A DNA stretch of 64,000 bases from contig WARS01000029.1 in assembly GCA_008933995.1 (NCBI GenBank), forward strand, positions 11,541,107 through 11,605,106, in the 5' to 3' direction. The stretch's first letter is position 1, and each line of letters opens with the position of its first letter. Shown here in pieces: positions 48,301 to 61,268 of the stretch. The notes beneath the pieces were generated by a model. The model had not been told where the DNA came from. It made no database searches and saw only the letters and a list, made by a program, of their open reading frames with translations. The position numbers and the translations under genes were made by a program. The stretch is from Datnioides undecimradiatus. Its lineage: Eukaryota; Chordata; Actinopteri; Lobotiformes; Datnioididae.

Positions 48301-50956
48301 AATAATTACTTTCTTTTCCCATAAAAAAAACATATGGCATGAGTTTAAACTGCACAGTGCAATCACTGTGCTATATTAAGATGTAATTATTTACAGAGGG
48401 GTACATAAGGAAAAAGTGTGAAAGTTGCGAAGCAATTATTTCAGCATGGATAAAAACCCCCCACTTAGCTCCCAGACAGAAAAAGACAAGCTGTACATTG
48501 TCAAACATGAAGACTGAATTCAATTTTTCAGTTTCTTACACTCCATTGCGATAGCAGACAAGGCGCATCACTTCTGACACACACTCTCCTAAATCTTATT
48601 TTTCTGCTGCTGGTTGTGACAGCCTCTGACAGTGTGATTTAGGGTATCTGCGTTGCTTGATTTCACTGTTATAAAAAAGTATTCTTCACAGAATAGAGCT
48701 CTTCAGCCACAACCTGCCTTCTGTCTTGATTGCTGTGTTTTGGCAGAATTTTACCATATAATTCAGATCCATGCATGAATTGCACTGTAAACCCCTAGCT
48801 TCATAAATAACTGTACTCATCAAGATACAAAGACTGATTATTGGGAAAGGAGAAAATATGAGGCTGAATCTAAACACAATAAAACTAGAGAGGAAAAAAG
48901 AAACCTTAAGAAATCTCAAACTGTATTTTAGTTAAATTCAAGTCAAAACCAGCCAAATGTATTTTCGGCCTGGAAAGTGGTTTGGGGTAAAAAACATCAG
49001 AGGGGTGCATGAGCATTGAAACAAAGGGGGTACACTCACATTTACAGACAACATTAACATAGTGCAGTCTAATTATCAACCAAGAGCAGAACAAAGTGGA
49101 ACAAAACTGGGTTTTAAGGAAGATTTCCTGAGAAGTCAGGGTCAAGACTTGATACCCTGAGAACTGAATATGACTGGCTTTACAAGTGATGCAGTAGTTG
49201 TGCGAAGACCTCTGAAAAGTGGCATTTTGATCTAATGTGTTTTATTTATTGTGGATTCTAAATTAAATTGCTACCAAAAATAAAGTATATAAGTGGCTGC
49301 TTGTAAGATGTTCTCCATCACATAGAATAATAAATAATAAATAGAAATACATTGCAAAAATAAGCTAAGGCAAATTTGATATTCTGTTCAATATATCAAA
49401 ATCCAGTAGTTTGTCAATTTATGTAGAAGAAAACAAGGAAATGGTCTGACTCTGACAGCTCCCTCCGGGCTTTTCCGTCCAGGTGAACATCTTCTATGCA
49501 ATAGTGTAACATCATCTGCTATATTAGTCAGTACTGTCTTCTCTGTCCTTTTGAAAGCCTCCCATCTAACCCATGGGCTGCCTTGATTTTTTTAGGCATC
49601 TTACTTTGTGTCAAAGCATTCACACTTCTGTCACAGTACAGCTCCACTGTGATGAAAGTTGTCAGCTGTCACCTTCTCATGAAGAAATAGCATTCATTCG
49701 GTTTAAATGGGTGATTTACAAGTTTGGTGATCAAGACGTGGCGCTCTTGTAGATGCCAAGCTTTGGGAAAAGGAAAGAAAAGTTTAGAAAAAAAAATACA
49801 GAACTGGCCCTGTGTAAACCCCAATTTCCCTAAATTACAGTCTGTGTAATATATATAATTTGTTTGTCAGTAAGAGAAGTGATGCTCCAGCCACTAATAT
49901 TTGTGGTTATAGGAAAAATTATGTTATTGACACTGTCTTTCAGTGTCTGTCCTATGGCTTTTGAAGCTGTTTTTGTGTCATGCTGACCTAGCTTACTGGC
50001 AAGAGATGAGTACAATTAAAATAATACAACTGTAATTTCAAGGTGAAATCAAAAACCACTGTTTGTTTTACACCAAGACTATTTAAGTGCTGATATTATC
50101 ACGGTGGAGGCTGTTTGTCAGCAAAGAGCAGGGATTGATAAATGCTTTCCAACTCACGCAGGCAGGGGTTGAACAAGTAAGGTCAAGTTAAGGGTTTCCA
50201 AAAAAACACTGCAACTAAAGGTCACAGTGTGGGAGCTTAGATTTCTATTCACAGTAACTGACTCTGAATCTGGTCTCCCTAACGACTTAAATCTCTTAAC
50301 CCATTTTTCTCAGACATCATTCGGCCCATACTCTGTATTCATTTAATTTTCACTCATTCTTTTATTGTTCGTCTGGGGAAAGACGTCTGTAGATGGGTTC
50401 ACAAAAACATTAACTCATGTTGTTTTGTCAAGTTTGGTGATTAGAGCTTTAAATGCATCTTGTACATTTTAGAATGGAATCAGTTGCACATCAAAAGTCA
50501 CTGCTCCAACATGCATTCATTTATTAATAGCCATATCACAATCGAAAGAACCTAATATGATATTTTGAAATGTAAGGTATGAATAGAAATGAGTCACTCA
50601 ATAATCAGATAATTTCCACTTGGCACTGCGTCGCTGAGAAATGGAAGTAGCTTAACAACTAATGTCAAGGTTGACCAATCAATAATCTATCTAGCTAGCT
50701 ATCTATCTATCTGTCTTCTTGTTAATTAGACTCTGCATCACAGCTGAGACAGTGCTGTCGTCTCTAAGGTCTCTCAGTCCTGCTGTGTCTTGTCCATTCA
50801 TGTGCATCTCCATATGTTCATGCCAGTATTCCCTTCAGGAAAATATTGAACCTAGGTGGTTAAACACACAGATCATGATGCATTTAGTCGTATGATGTGT
50901 TTGGTTTATTTAAAGTAGCAGGTTCCACCTTGCTCAGCGGCTGCACTAAATAAATA
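45323..50956. other. Non-coding, gene-poor stretch
   Basis: 5.6 kb with no recognised gene or element except a (CTAT)n tract at 50685-50712. Confidence 0.7.
50685..50712 (+). repeat. (CTAT)n microsatellite, imperfect
   Basis: ATCTATCTAGCTAGCTATCT then ATCTAT units. Confidence 0.85.
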
Positions 50957-51090
50957 CAGTGGTACCTTGACTTACAAGTTTAACTCGTTCCGTGACGGCG
51001 CTTGTAACTCAAATTACTCGTATGTCAAATCAATTTTTCCCACTGAAATGAAATGAAATGCCATTAAACCGTTCCGGGCCCCCCAAAAAA
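50957..51090 (+). mobile_element. Mariner/pogo-like MITE, left end
   Basis: TA followed by CAGTGGTACCTTGACTTACA, then GTTCCGTGACGGCG, CTCAAATTACTCGTATGTCA and CCATTAAACCGTTCCGGGCC. This is the typical opening of a TA-inserting element family found across animals. A possible eroded right end (GAGGCTACCACA near 51451-51462) is too diverged to trust. Confidence 0.5.
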
Positions 51091-51645
51091 ACACCACGGT
51101 TTTTTTTGTTACATGTTTTTAAATAAGAAAAGTGTACTTATAAATAATGAATATTGTATAAAAAACAATGCAGTAGAATGTACTGCAATAAACTGGTTTT
51201 ATTAAGTATAATCTACAGCATTTACTTTGGAGATCAGATGACTTGAGGATGCTGACGGAGGTGGAGGAGAAAGGCTGAACTGTCTGATATAGCACTTTTC
51301 AAGACACTCCAAGACGCTGTACAATAAGTAGAAAGTAACAGGTAAGGTTTGATGGGGAGTAAATAAGCTGAAACAGGGAAGAAGCGAGTGTGAAGAGGTG
51401 TGTACAAATGAGGCAGACTTCAGTTGATAAAAAAAAACACTGCTGCCAAGAGAGGCTACCACATTATATCAATCCTCACTGCTGTTCACTTCAGTTTTAG
51501 CTTATTATAAGTTTTCAGCTTATTTTATAAGCCTTGAAATGTCATGTTTGCTAACTCATTATTAGCCTTATTATTATTATTATTAGTCATTACTGATTTG
51601 GATCCTTCAGCATGACTTGACTAATGGCTCCTCTTGACTTGTCAT
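51091..51645. other. Non-coding stretch before the solo LTR
   Basis: Contains T/A runs, a possible repeat fragment (TGATATAGCACTTTTCAAGA near 51285-51304) and an ATT tandem run near 51569-51585. No gene is seen. Confidence 0.6.
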
Positions 51646-52140
51646 TGTCATGGTTCTGAGTTGAGTTTGTTTTGTTTCCTGTTTTATTTTGAAAATTGTT
51701 CCCCTTGTGTGTTTCTGTCTACTTGTTTCCTGTTCTTGATTAGTTGATTGGTCTCACCTGTGTCTCGTTTTCCTGCCCTCACCTGTCTATTTAAGTTATG
51801 CCATTGCCTTTGTTCTCGGTCTGTGCATTGTTGAGTTTAGAGTCCATGTTCTTGCTCTGCTTGCTAGTTTAGAGTCCATGTTCCTGCCATGTTTCCATGT
51901 GTTCATGATTTTTTGCCTTGAGATCATTTTGAGTTTGGAATTCTAGTTTTGCATTTTTGGTTTTTTTTTTTTTTATTTTTGCTTACCATGTCTTGTTTGG
52001 AATGACTGCCTGGATTTTGACCCTGCCTGCCTTGACCATCCGTAAGCCTAGCCCTTAAAATAAACTGTTAAAAGATCGTTTGTGTCCTTGTCCCTGCCTG
52101 CATCTGGGTCCTGCTCTCCCCCCGTAACATAGCCCTGACA
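51646..52140 (+). mobile_element. Solo LTR with 5-bp target-site duplication
   Basis: 495 bp starting TGTCATGG and ending CCCTGACA, flanked by GTCAT on both sides (51641-51645 and 52141-52145). It has a TATA-like CTATTTAAG (about 51787-51795) and a later AATAAA (about 52060), in the order expected for U3-R-U5. An internal near-duplication (GTTTAGAGTCCATGTTCTTG and GTTTAGAGTCCATGTTCCTG, about 51835-51890) is present. No coding region is attached, so recombination between the two LTRs is inferred. Confidence 0.8.
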
Positions 52141-52145
52141 GTCAT

Positions 52146-54251
52146 TAGAGAGGACTGGGACTGCTGTTGGGTTCCCACAGCTGTGGAGCTCCCTTCCTGG
52201 TGATGTTAAATACTATTTAATTTATTTGATATTTAGTCTACATCAAGGCCAAATCTTAGCACATTGTAATTTTTTTTTAAAGGAACCACATAAATGAAGC
52301 TAATATTATTTGTGATGTGGTGAGTGACATGACTCTCAAAGTAACAGAGTGATAGCTGCCACTTCTTTGAGATTGCAGCTAACTAATGCATTGTTAGAAA
52401 CTCCTCCAAATTAAACAAAATATATAATATTGATCCATTACCTCCAGATCAGCATCAAAACAACATCAGTGTTTCAAAATTAAAATGTTTTGCAGCTTTG
52501 TATGTCATGTCAACACTTGGACAAAAGCAGTTTGTATGTTTTTATTTAAATTGTATTCACATATACTTTGTTTATAAGTTTCAGTGTTCTGCTATTGTTA
52601 ACAGCTGTGCACATGGAAAACATAAAGCCAAACAGCTATGGCATAGCTGGACATTGAGTTTCTGTCATGTTTGCCCAGTTTCACTGGTGTGTTATGTTGT
52701 TTATTATGTCCCAAGTTTTCTGCTGCAGTTAAAATTGAATTTTCTTCCTGGATAAATAAATTACTCGTATATTATTTCAGAGGGGGGAAAGTAAAATGGA
52801 TCTCCTTGATTAATGTTTTTTGTCTCACAGACATATCAAAACAAAGGCATAGGATCAAAAACAGCAGCTGTGCTCCGGCAACAAACCAACCTATTCATCA
52901 TCTCGATGATTTACATGCTTTTTTCAGAAGCATTAGCAGTGACTATAAAACATCATCATGCTTAGCACTAAATAACATTCCTTTCAGTACACAATGCACT
53001 GTAACATTTGAAAATTAAATATTAATAAAGACTAGCAGGTAAAAATGAGATAATACAATAAAGCATATGAAAGTCTTGTTAGTGGAGGTCAGGGCCTTGG
53101 AGGGTGGAGCTGCATATACATGGAAGCAGTCAACATCAATCAACTGAAAGCAGAACAAGTGTCTAAAAAAAGACCACTTTCTCCTGATTGGGCTCTTTTT
53201 CCATAAAACCTGTGCACCCTGCTTTCCTTTTCTTTCCGTCCCACAGACTGCAAATGGGATGGATGAGATTTTATCCTTGAGACTTACGACCACGCCCTGT
53301 TGCCAAATTTGCATTTTTATTCCCTACAGTACAAGATATCACAGCATAATCTCAAACCTCAGAGTTATGTCTCTGTCTGGCAGTCTGCAGCAAAGTTGGA
53401 AGCCCACTTTTGTTATTACATTTACCTCTGCCAAGAGGGTGTAATGGCTCCCAGGGGCATTTATTCCTGAAATTACCTTTGCGGTTATTAAAGCAAGATG
53501 AGCAGAATGTGCCGGCTCATATTAAATGTGAATTGTGTGATTGAATTTTAAATTGTGAGTTTAGTTTATTTGAGAGCTGCCTTGCCCGTTCAGATCACCG
53601 GTGTTAGGTTAAAAAGACTGAAATGTCAAGTATTTTGTGAGCTCTCTCCTGATCAATTGGTATTATCCAAGCAGCCAAACTGAATAACAGTGAAGGTACA
53701 TTGACATTTGAAGGTGAAACTGAAGCCACTTCCCAAGAATGATGACTCACTTAACTTACCAGAACTTACAATCAAGCTGTTTTTGAGCCATGTGTTGCAC
53801 CTGGAAAGGAAAGGCTATATGAAGCACCAGACCTATGTCCTGCAGAAGATGTAATACATTACACAAGATACCCATTTGGCAATTGAGACAATAAGAAACA
53901 CTTTTATTGCCACATGGCAAAAAAGGATCTACTGTATCTGTCGAGGGATGACAGGAATATTGATTCAACTCAGCAGTTTCACAATATACTGAGGTTCCTG
54001 GGCTGTAGGACATATTTCCAGGCTTGAGTCACTGGTTTATAACTACAGCCTTAGATATGATCCAACAGCTCCCTAACAGTTACTTCTTAAAGCCTCTGTT
54101 TACTTTGAGCAACATACTTGCCAGATCGTCTAACACTGACTGAAAGAAACTTACTTACCCAACTACTTCTCTCACTTTGTTTGTACAAATGCAACACCAT
54201 GAAAAGAAACTATTGGGTGTGTGTCAACATGTCCTCCAAGTTCATCTAGGG
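52146..54251. other. Non-coding stretch between solo LTR and hAT element
   Basis: 2.1 kb of AT-rich DNA. ATTTTCTTCCTGGATAAATA around 52739-52758 may be a LINE or SINE 3' tail. ORFs near 52671-53018 (plus) and 53015-53314 (minus) have no recognised domain. Confidence 0.6.
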
Positions 54252-55089
54252 CAAGGGTGGGCAAACTTTTTGGCTCAGGGGCCACATTGAGTTTTAAAAT
54301 TTGACAGACGGGCCAGGCCAGCATCATTGTGTGAACTAATATATGTTACATGCAGCTTGCTAGCTAAGTCTTTAGCGCAACACAGCGAGTCAATGTCCTG
54401 CGTGATAAACTAATTTTTTCAAATTTGTTCTTGCTCTCGTGACACAAGATACCTGCTGTCTCTAACATGCACTCTTTCAAAAACTCCCATTCGGAGAAAG
54501 GCTTGCTGGTCTTTGCTAATTTGAATGCCAGCAAATAACTTGCCTTTGTGCTTGACTCTTGGATGGTAGTTTGTCGGAGAAAAGTGTTTTGCTGAGCCTG
54601 TAAATTGGCTGCCAACCTCCGAGCAGTAGCCATCTGTTTTTGCGTTGACTGGTTGCTAGCGTAATTAGCGTGCTTGGTGGAAAAGTGACGGCTGATGTTG
54701 TATTCATTGAAAACCCCAACGGTTTCTTGACAAATAAGACATACAGCCTTTGATCAGACTTTGGCGAAAAAATATTTAGTTGTCCATTCCTTGTTAAACT
54801 CTCGTCACTTACTGACTTTTCTTTTCTTTGGTCCACCAATCGTTGCAGATGGATTCAAAGCAGTGGCAAAGTAAAAGTCGAGAGAATAGCCAGGACTCCA
54901 GCAAAGTCAAGTCAATTTGTCAATGCGCCACCTGGTGGACTCAACTGAAATGCCGGGTATTGCAGGAAAAGGCTAAATGAAGGTAGTCTCAACTATGATT
55001 TGGACAATTCTGTACAAATATTCGGCGGGCCGGATTAAAAAGCCCAAAGGGCCGTATGTGGCCCAGGGGCCATAGTTTGCCCATGCCTG
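54252..55089 (-). mobile_element. hAT-superfamily element, internally deleted, with 8-bp target duplication
   Basis: 838 bp flanked by exact 8-bp duplications ATCTAGGG (54244-54251 and 55090-55097), the hAT hallmark. The ends CAAGGGTGGGCAAACT and AGTTTGCCCATGCCTG are imperfect inverted repeats of the Charlie-like type. Subterminal GGCTCAGGGGCCACATTGAG and GGCCCAGGGGCCATAG are typical of the group. The inside keeps only the 5' part of a transposase-like gene on minus, so the copy cannot encode a full transposase. Confidence 0.92.
54364..54840 (-). pseudogene. hAT transposase / GTF2IRD2-like N-terminal fragment (BED-finger remnant)
   Basis: On minus one frame reads a basic PKKRKV-like stretch, NKEWTTKYFFAKV, CLICQETVGVFNEYNISRHF and STKHANYASNQ. 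This is a BED-type zinc finger pattern (CxxC ... HxxxxH) as in hAT-derived transposases and GTF2IRD2-related proteins. Then comes MATARRLAANLQAQQ down to RTLTRCVALKT and a stop. At least two in-frame stop codons (a TGA after the basic stretch and a TGA just before the CLIC motif) break it. The 89-codon open part starts at 54633. The catalytic RNase H-like domain and the C-terminal dimerisation region are missing. Confidence 0.85.
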
Positions 55090-55097
55090 ATCTAGGG

Positions 55098-58000
55098 CAA
55101 CACAGAGCTTACTAGCAAGTCATAAATTCATAATCTACGATGGGTTTTTGTAACATTTGATTGATCAGTTAGTCCCTGGAAACAGTCTACTGCAATTTGT
55201 ATAGTTTTTCCAAATAAATTCTTGTTTCCTATGTGGTCTAAACAGTAAATTCATAGAATTTAATTTCACAGATAGTTATGATTGCTAGTCATTTTGTCTG
55301 AAGCTAGGCACTGTGAGTTACCATGGTTATGGAAACCATTGTCCGTGAAGTGCGTTTTGTTATGAGTAAAGTTGGTACATTTTATAAGCGTTTCTGTGAC
55401 GTCACCAAAACAGTAGTCAGGGACATCATAGCAATATCAAGCCAATAATCATGGTCAGTGATAAGTATGGTTGATCATACCGGCCAAGCTCTGGCAAGTA
55501 TGATCAACTCTTTACATATTCTGAATACACTGAATACAGGTCAGATGGGAAATTTTAGAGGGCTGGCTGTTCCCTTTCTGGCCACCAATTGACAATCACT
55601 GTTTGAAGTGTTCATGGTCAGAAAAGCCCCATTTTGATCAAATGGTAAAAGGCCAGTGTATTTGGTCTACCATTTGCTGTTGTCCTTAAAAACTTTCAGT
55701 CATTTCTTCTGTAACCGAGAATGACAACAGACAATTTCAGGCTGACCAAAACTGAATGGGAATGGGAAACTAACTCAGTGAGTGACCTTGTAGGACGGCA
55801 CAAATTGGCAGCAGACTCCAACCACTCAAAAAACCTTGAGCGCTTGGAATTCACATGTGGCTAAAAATACAGATGAGGTTCGGCTATGACTCTTATGTAG
55901 ACGGATTCTTAGTTCAATGTTTGTGCATGTACAGGCATGTGTGGGAGGTTTGCTATGACCTCGAGCAGAGTGACCATGTACTGAAACAGACGGATATTGT
56001 TTCAGCTGCGTTAAACTTAACCTTTTTTGCACATGGCCTTATTTTCTTTCAGAAATGTTTTCTTTAAGAATTGTTTATGTTTAGTGGAGCACAAAGGTTC
56101 AGTGGTACCATCACTTCACAACGTGAGTGAGTGTAAACAACTGCAACACCACGCATGGCCTTGTGTCTCAACCAGCAGGCTCTCTGGCCCTCCTTAAAGT
56201 GGAGCCATTTGGAAGAGGTATGATGACATATTGCATAGCCTTATACTGTGACCTTTAATAGGACCATTTAGATCAACACTGGACTCTACATTGTAGCTTA
56301 TATTCAAAGTCAAGCAGCAATCACAGACATACATGCAGTGAAGGATAAAGGCATGAAACTGGTTTGTATTGAGGTTGAGAAACACAGAATATTTTGGTTT
56401 ATCTTTAAAAGGACTTGGCAATCAATACTTTAAATTTAAACTTAATTTAAATACTGTGCACACAAGTGCTGGGAAGGAAAGCATTAAGTTTAAACTGATA
56501 ACCTTCGGTGGGAAGCCTTCATTCATACTTTTAGAGGTGCTACATTTTCAACAGCGTAATACAACTTAAACATATAAAGTTATGTTACATAGTGGAGGAT
56601 ATTGTTGGATTGTTGTGGTGTAGTCCTGCACTTTGATTTCTGAGAACTGGCAGCTACTGAGCAGCACTGCATTCATGATCTAGACATGAAATCTAGACAT
56701 TTAATACACACACAAACCAAGAAATGCTGAAGGCATGTTGTTGCTGAAACTGCAGCTAACAAAGTAAAATCTGTGCTAATTACTCTTGCTTTCTAATAAA
56801 GTCCCCTGTTATGTTTTTATATAACCAACCTAATTAGCTGCATTATTTCATCTGAATAAAGAAAATATCCTACCAGTAAGTCACAGTGGGGAGAATTGAG
56901 ACATCAGTCTTCACAAACACTGAATGAACTTCTTGTCAGTCATTAGGAGGTGGTGATGATGAAGACTTAAGGCTCACGTATTATGGATGTATGAGACAGA
57001 ACTCTGAAATGATTTTCATCCTCGGGGTAAAAGAATGAAATGAAACATGTTATGAATCATTCAGCAGAGCTGAACCACACCAAGCTCTGTAGATAAAGCA
57101 AGTTAGAGTATGTTGCCTCCTTATTTTGCTTAAAAATGAAGGATGACGCCAGCTGGCTGTCTAGAGATATTGCTGTGCGCAAGTGTGCATGTGTGAGTCT
57201 GTTATGTTGTGTGGTTATGTGAGGGTGTGTGTGTGTCCTTTCAGTCTCCTTCACTTGTTGCTTATTTTTTCACTTATTTCATTTACTGCCATTTAGACAG
57301 AACCACTTGTCAAGCAGATAACCAGACTTCCTGTCTTCCCACTCTTTCACTTACCCTGTGAATGGAATCTCATTCAGGTTTTGATTGCAGATTGGTTTAA
57401 ACAAGCAATCTGATAGCACCACTTATTTTCTATACATTCTTTAGGCCAGACAATTAAGTCATTCATTGAAAAAGTAATTATCAGATTTACATATGATGAA
57501 TATAATCATTAGAGCCCTGGTCATGCCACAAAGTAAATAATAAAGAACTGATGAAACTCCAGTATTTGCACGCTTTATATCTTGGTGTTCTTGTGGCCAT
57601 GTTTTTGTGAATAGTGCGATGAAGTGATTTTGAACTGTTCTGATCAGAGTTGAGTGTGTGCTAAAATCTTTGCTTTGAGACAGAAACATCACTTCTGAAT
57701 AACATTTGAAGTAGATAAAAAGTAAGAGAAACTCTTCATGCTAGTTTGTGGTCAACCTTTAGCTAACATTTTAATACAATTTTAGTGCTAAGTAATTAGG
57801 ATTATTTAAGTATTTTTAAAAAATCATAGAGACAAGAGCCATTAATCCATACACAATCCATAAACCACAAACCGACACCACTTTAGTGAACTGAAAGGCT
57901 CTCCCTATATTTCATGTCTCAAATTGAGTAGTGCTGCAAGATTGCGCATTTTACTCTGCCTTCCCTATTTACTGAGCTTCTCAAGAGAATTACATTAACA

Positions 58001-61000
58001 TCAACTTTTTCATTTACATCTGCTGCTTGATTTTCAATCTCTTTAACAAGCATCTCAATGACCAGAAGTGTTTGCAGTGAGGAGTTATGGATTATACTTG
58101 TGTCTCTTTATATATCCAGTAAAGCTGTGTAAAAATACATTTGGAGTCAGACAACTTACTGTGTGATACTGTGTGATAACTTCAACAAAAACAACCCTCT
58201 CAGCCACATGAAATGATACTGTTATACCGTGACTCAGCTTTAGCCCTGCACACCCATGCTATTAGCAATTCATTTTCTGCAGTAAACCACCTTCTCATTA
58301 GCACTGCCTCTAAGTTAGGAGTAAATTACAGAGGAAAGTGGGCTTTAGTCAGATTACTCTTTGTTCCAAAGTACCTTAGTTAATAATATGCATAAAACAA
58401 AGGGAAGAAGAAGACTGGTTTCAATACATGGACTGGTACAGCCACACACGCGGAGTGAAATAAAGATGTTTATGATGCTCGGATATATGGTCACCACAGC
58501 TTGCACTTGGATCATAAACTGAAAATTAGTTGATGATAACATTAATTTGTTGACACTGGCTTTTAATGAGCTTTTTCTCTGTTTAAAACTACATTAAACA
58601 CTCTGCAGAGCCTGCTCTGACTTTTAGTTTTTCTCGCACATTGGATTTATTCAGTAGGTTGCTCAGTAAATTGTTTTGTTAATTAAAACATTTAAAATTG
58701 AATCTGTTCCTACATACACATGGTGGGTCATTTTGCCTTAAGTAACTGCAAGTCCTAAAACAAATGAATAATTGTGGATTTCAGAGGAGAGACTGTTTCA
58801 GAGAGAGGATCAGTTTTTGGTTTAAAATGAAATTATATTGGATAAAATGTATTTCAAAATATCATTTATCAAGGACTAAATGATGACGATGATGATTTAT
58901 GATTCAGCATCAGATTTCACCATGGCAACACTAGATGGTTGAATCATACATGACCAGGCCGCATTGTGATTTATTTATATTCAACAGAAAATAATGAACC
59001 GTGTAAGATGTTGGTTTCAGTCTTTTGATAAAACACAAATTATCACTCAGTGATTTGTTATAGTCATAAGACTGCAAGATAGATTCTGCTCCTCAGTAGC
59101 CATTAAGTCAAGTCATGACAGATACACACACACCATGGGCAGCCTAAGATCTGACCAGTCACATCACTGGATGTAAATCAAAAAAAACTTCCAACATCAC
59201 CTACATCTGAGCCACAGGGGTCACGACCATGCTCCCTGCCTTCCTTTGGTCATTTTCTAAAGGGAAGATTATTTAATAGAGGCACAATCTATTAGACAAT
59301 AAGGTGTAGCTTCCCCAGAGGTTGTCTGAGAGATTTTTATGAGATTTTGAGGCTGATGAATCCTATGATTGAATGTGAGCGGCTGGTTAGTGCCCTGATG
59401 CTGCTATCCTCCCTCTTGAAGTGATTCCCTTTATAACCATCAGCCTGGTAATAATGATGATGATAGTCACTATATAATGACCTACACAATTTACAATAAT
59501 TGCTCAGGATGATTGTTGTGGAAATTTCTAGTTTCTGTATAAACTTGATTAAAGTCCTCTAGTATAGTTCCTCCTTGTGCCTCCCACTTTATTGCCTGAA
59601 CTGAGACACTACTGCAAGCTTTAGAGGACAACAGCTTTAGCTTTCTGGCAGTTGTTTGTTTTGCTATAGCGCAAACAATGAACCTTTTGTTGTCCCACTT
59701 CCTACTTCAAACACATATAGGAAGAACATAAATATAGAAAAAAATGTGATTTACTACTAAAGTCATTAACTACAAGCTCCCATGGGGAAAACAAAGAGTG
59801 GTGTTGTTGCCATTCAGGCTCAGCAAGGACCGTTCCCTCTTGTGAGACCATACAGTAATATTGGAAAACACATTAAGTCTTGAGGAAAACTGAATTATGA
59901 ATTGATGCATGCTGATCGATATATTATGTAAAAAGTTGTGTCAGTATGTAACAATCATTACAGAAAAAAAAAACAAGTCCATTTCAAAAATGAACTAAAC
60001 TACAAACCATAAATAAGCTGCTATGAGATCTGCTCCAGTCTAAGCAAGTGTGTCTGCTGTAGCAATACATCATCTAGAGCGAATCCTTTAAAACTGATGT
60101 TTTTTGAAGAATGTTTAGCCACAACCTCGGTATTGATTTGTGGTGATCTCAGCCAGTCAGTTGGTTGGTTGGTTGTTTACACTTTCATCCTGAGCAAAAA
60201 CCACTGATTTTCAATTAATTCATAAATATATTTGAAATTATATAATTATGTGACATGTAGATTATCGTAAATGTTTTTTGAAGACAAGTGAAATATTCAC
60301 ACAATTAAAATAAAAAAGGCATAACTGGCATTTTAAAGTTTTTTTGGTAGGGCATTATTGCTTCTCAGAGATTAAAGCCTTTCAACATTTGGAAACTAAG
60401 AGCGTTTCACCATAGCGTCACCTTCAAGTGACACTCAACACTGCTCTCAAGAAATATCATAATTTAATAGAGCGATTGATATAAAATTACCTTTTTGGGA
60501 AACACAAACTTTTTCACAGGCACCAACACCAACAACATTACATTTTTATCCCCACTATTTCAAGGTCTAAGCTGTAGAAAACAATTAAAAACTGCTAGTA
60601 TAGTGTTCATTTTATCTCAGTTCCATGTCATTCTGTAAAGGCTGAGATGTAATGTAATTCACACAGTGTGGTGATGAATGAGAGAATGCCAAGGCTGGCT
60701 ATGAAGGCTCAAATTGAGTATCCACACAAGTATGGATTTGATTTAATTCAGATGCAGGATGAGTTGAGGGCATTTCATTTTTGTTTAAATTCAAATTAAA
60801 TGATGCCCATATAGCTAAGACATTAATCATATACATGAGTTATATACTTCTTCCTTCAATAGTACACTATAAATTGACCTTTTATTTACTCATTTATCCT
60901 CCTCATAAAGCATTTTATTTCTGTTTCACAACAGCAAAGCCTCTGCTCAGGCTACAAACAGCAACACAGTTTTCTAAAGCCTTTGCAGGCCCTGTCAGTA

Positions 61001-61009
61001 GTCTGTGCT
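55098..61009. other. Non-coding, gene-poor stretch
   Basis: 5.9 kb, AT-rich. The only structured item is a hairpin at 55470-55508. ORFs are below about 85 codons and show no domain. If the candidate exon at 61269-61740 is real, this would be intron of a minus-strand gene. Confidence 0.6.
55470..55508. repeat. Perfect 11-bp inverted repeat forming a two-tier hairpin
   Basis: GTTGATCATAC (55470-55480) and GTATGATCAAC (55498-55508) pair perfectly. Inside the 17-nt loop GCCA (55483-55486) pairs with TGGC (55492-55495), leaving a 2x2 internal loop and a 5-nt terminal loop. Confidence 0.7.
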
Positions 61010-61060
61010 GTGTGTGTGTGCGTGTGTGTGAGACACAGAGAGAGAGCAAGAGAGCAAGCG

Positions 61061-61096
<36 letters not shown>
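61010..61096 (+). repeat. Compound (GT)n-(GA)n microsatellite
   Basis: GTGTGTGTGTGCGTGTGTGT followed by an interrupted and then pure GA run of about 30 bases (61067-61096). ORFs with ER or LS repeats here are artefacts. Confidence 0.92.
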
Positions 61097-61098
<2 letters not shown>

Positions 61099-61268
61099 TG
61101 GAAGTAGTGACAAGCCTCAGCAGTCCTGGCCATAATGTCATAGCGCAAGTACGTACCAACAGCAGCAATTGAACAGTTTATAGTTTATCGTGTAGACAAC
61201 CACAGCGGGCCATTGTTTCACCACGGAAACCGCAGAGATAACAGAGAAAGAGGAGGAAGTAAACTCAC

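Noticed and set aside
60915-61148. ORFs with long Ser-Leu or Glu-Arg runs.
   Set aside because: They are translations of the GA/GT microsatellite.
22875-61268. Exons of PTGER3, the neighbour expected from human gene order.
   Set aside because: No ORF large enough for the main receptor exon, and no NPxxY or TM7-like 'NQILDPWVY' match was seen on minus. The gene may lie beyond the window.
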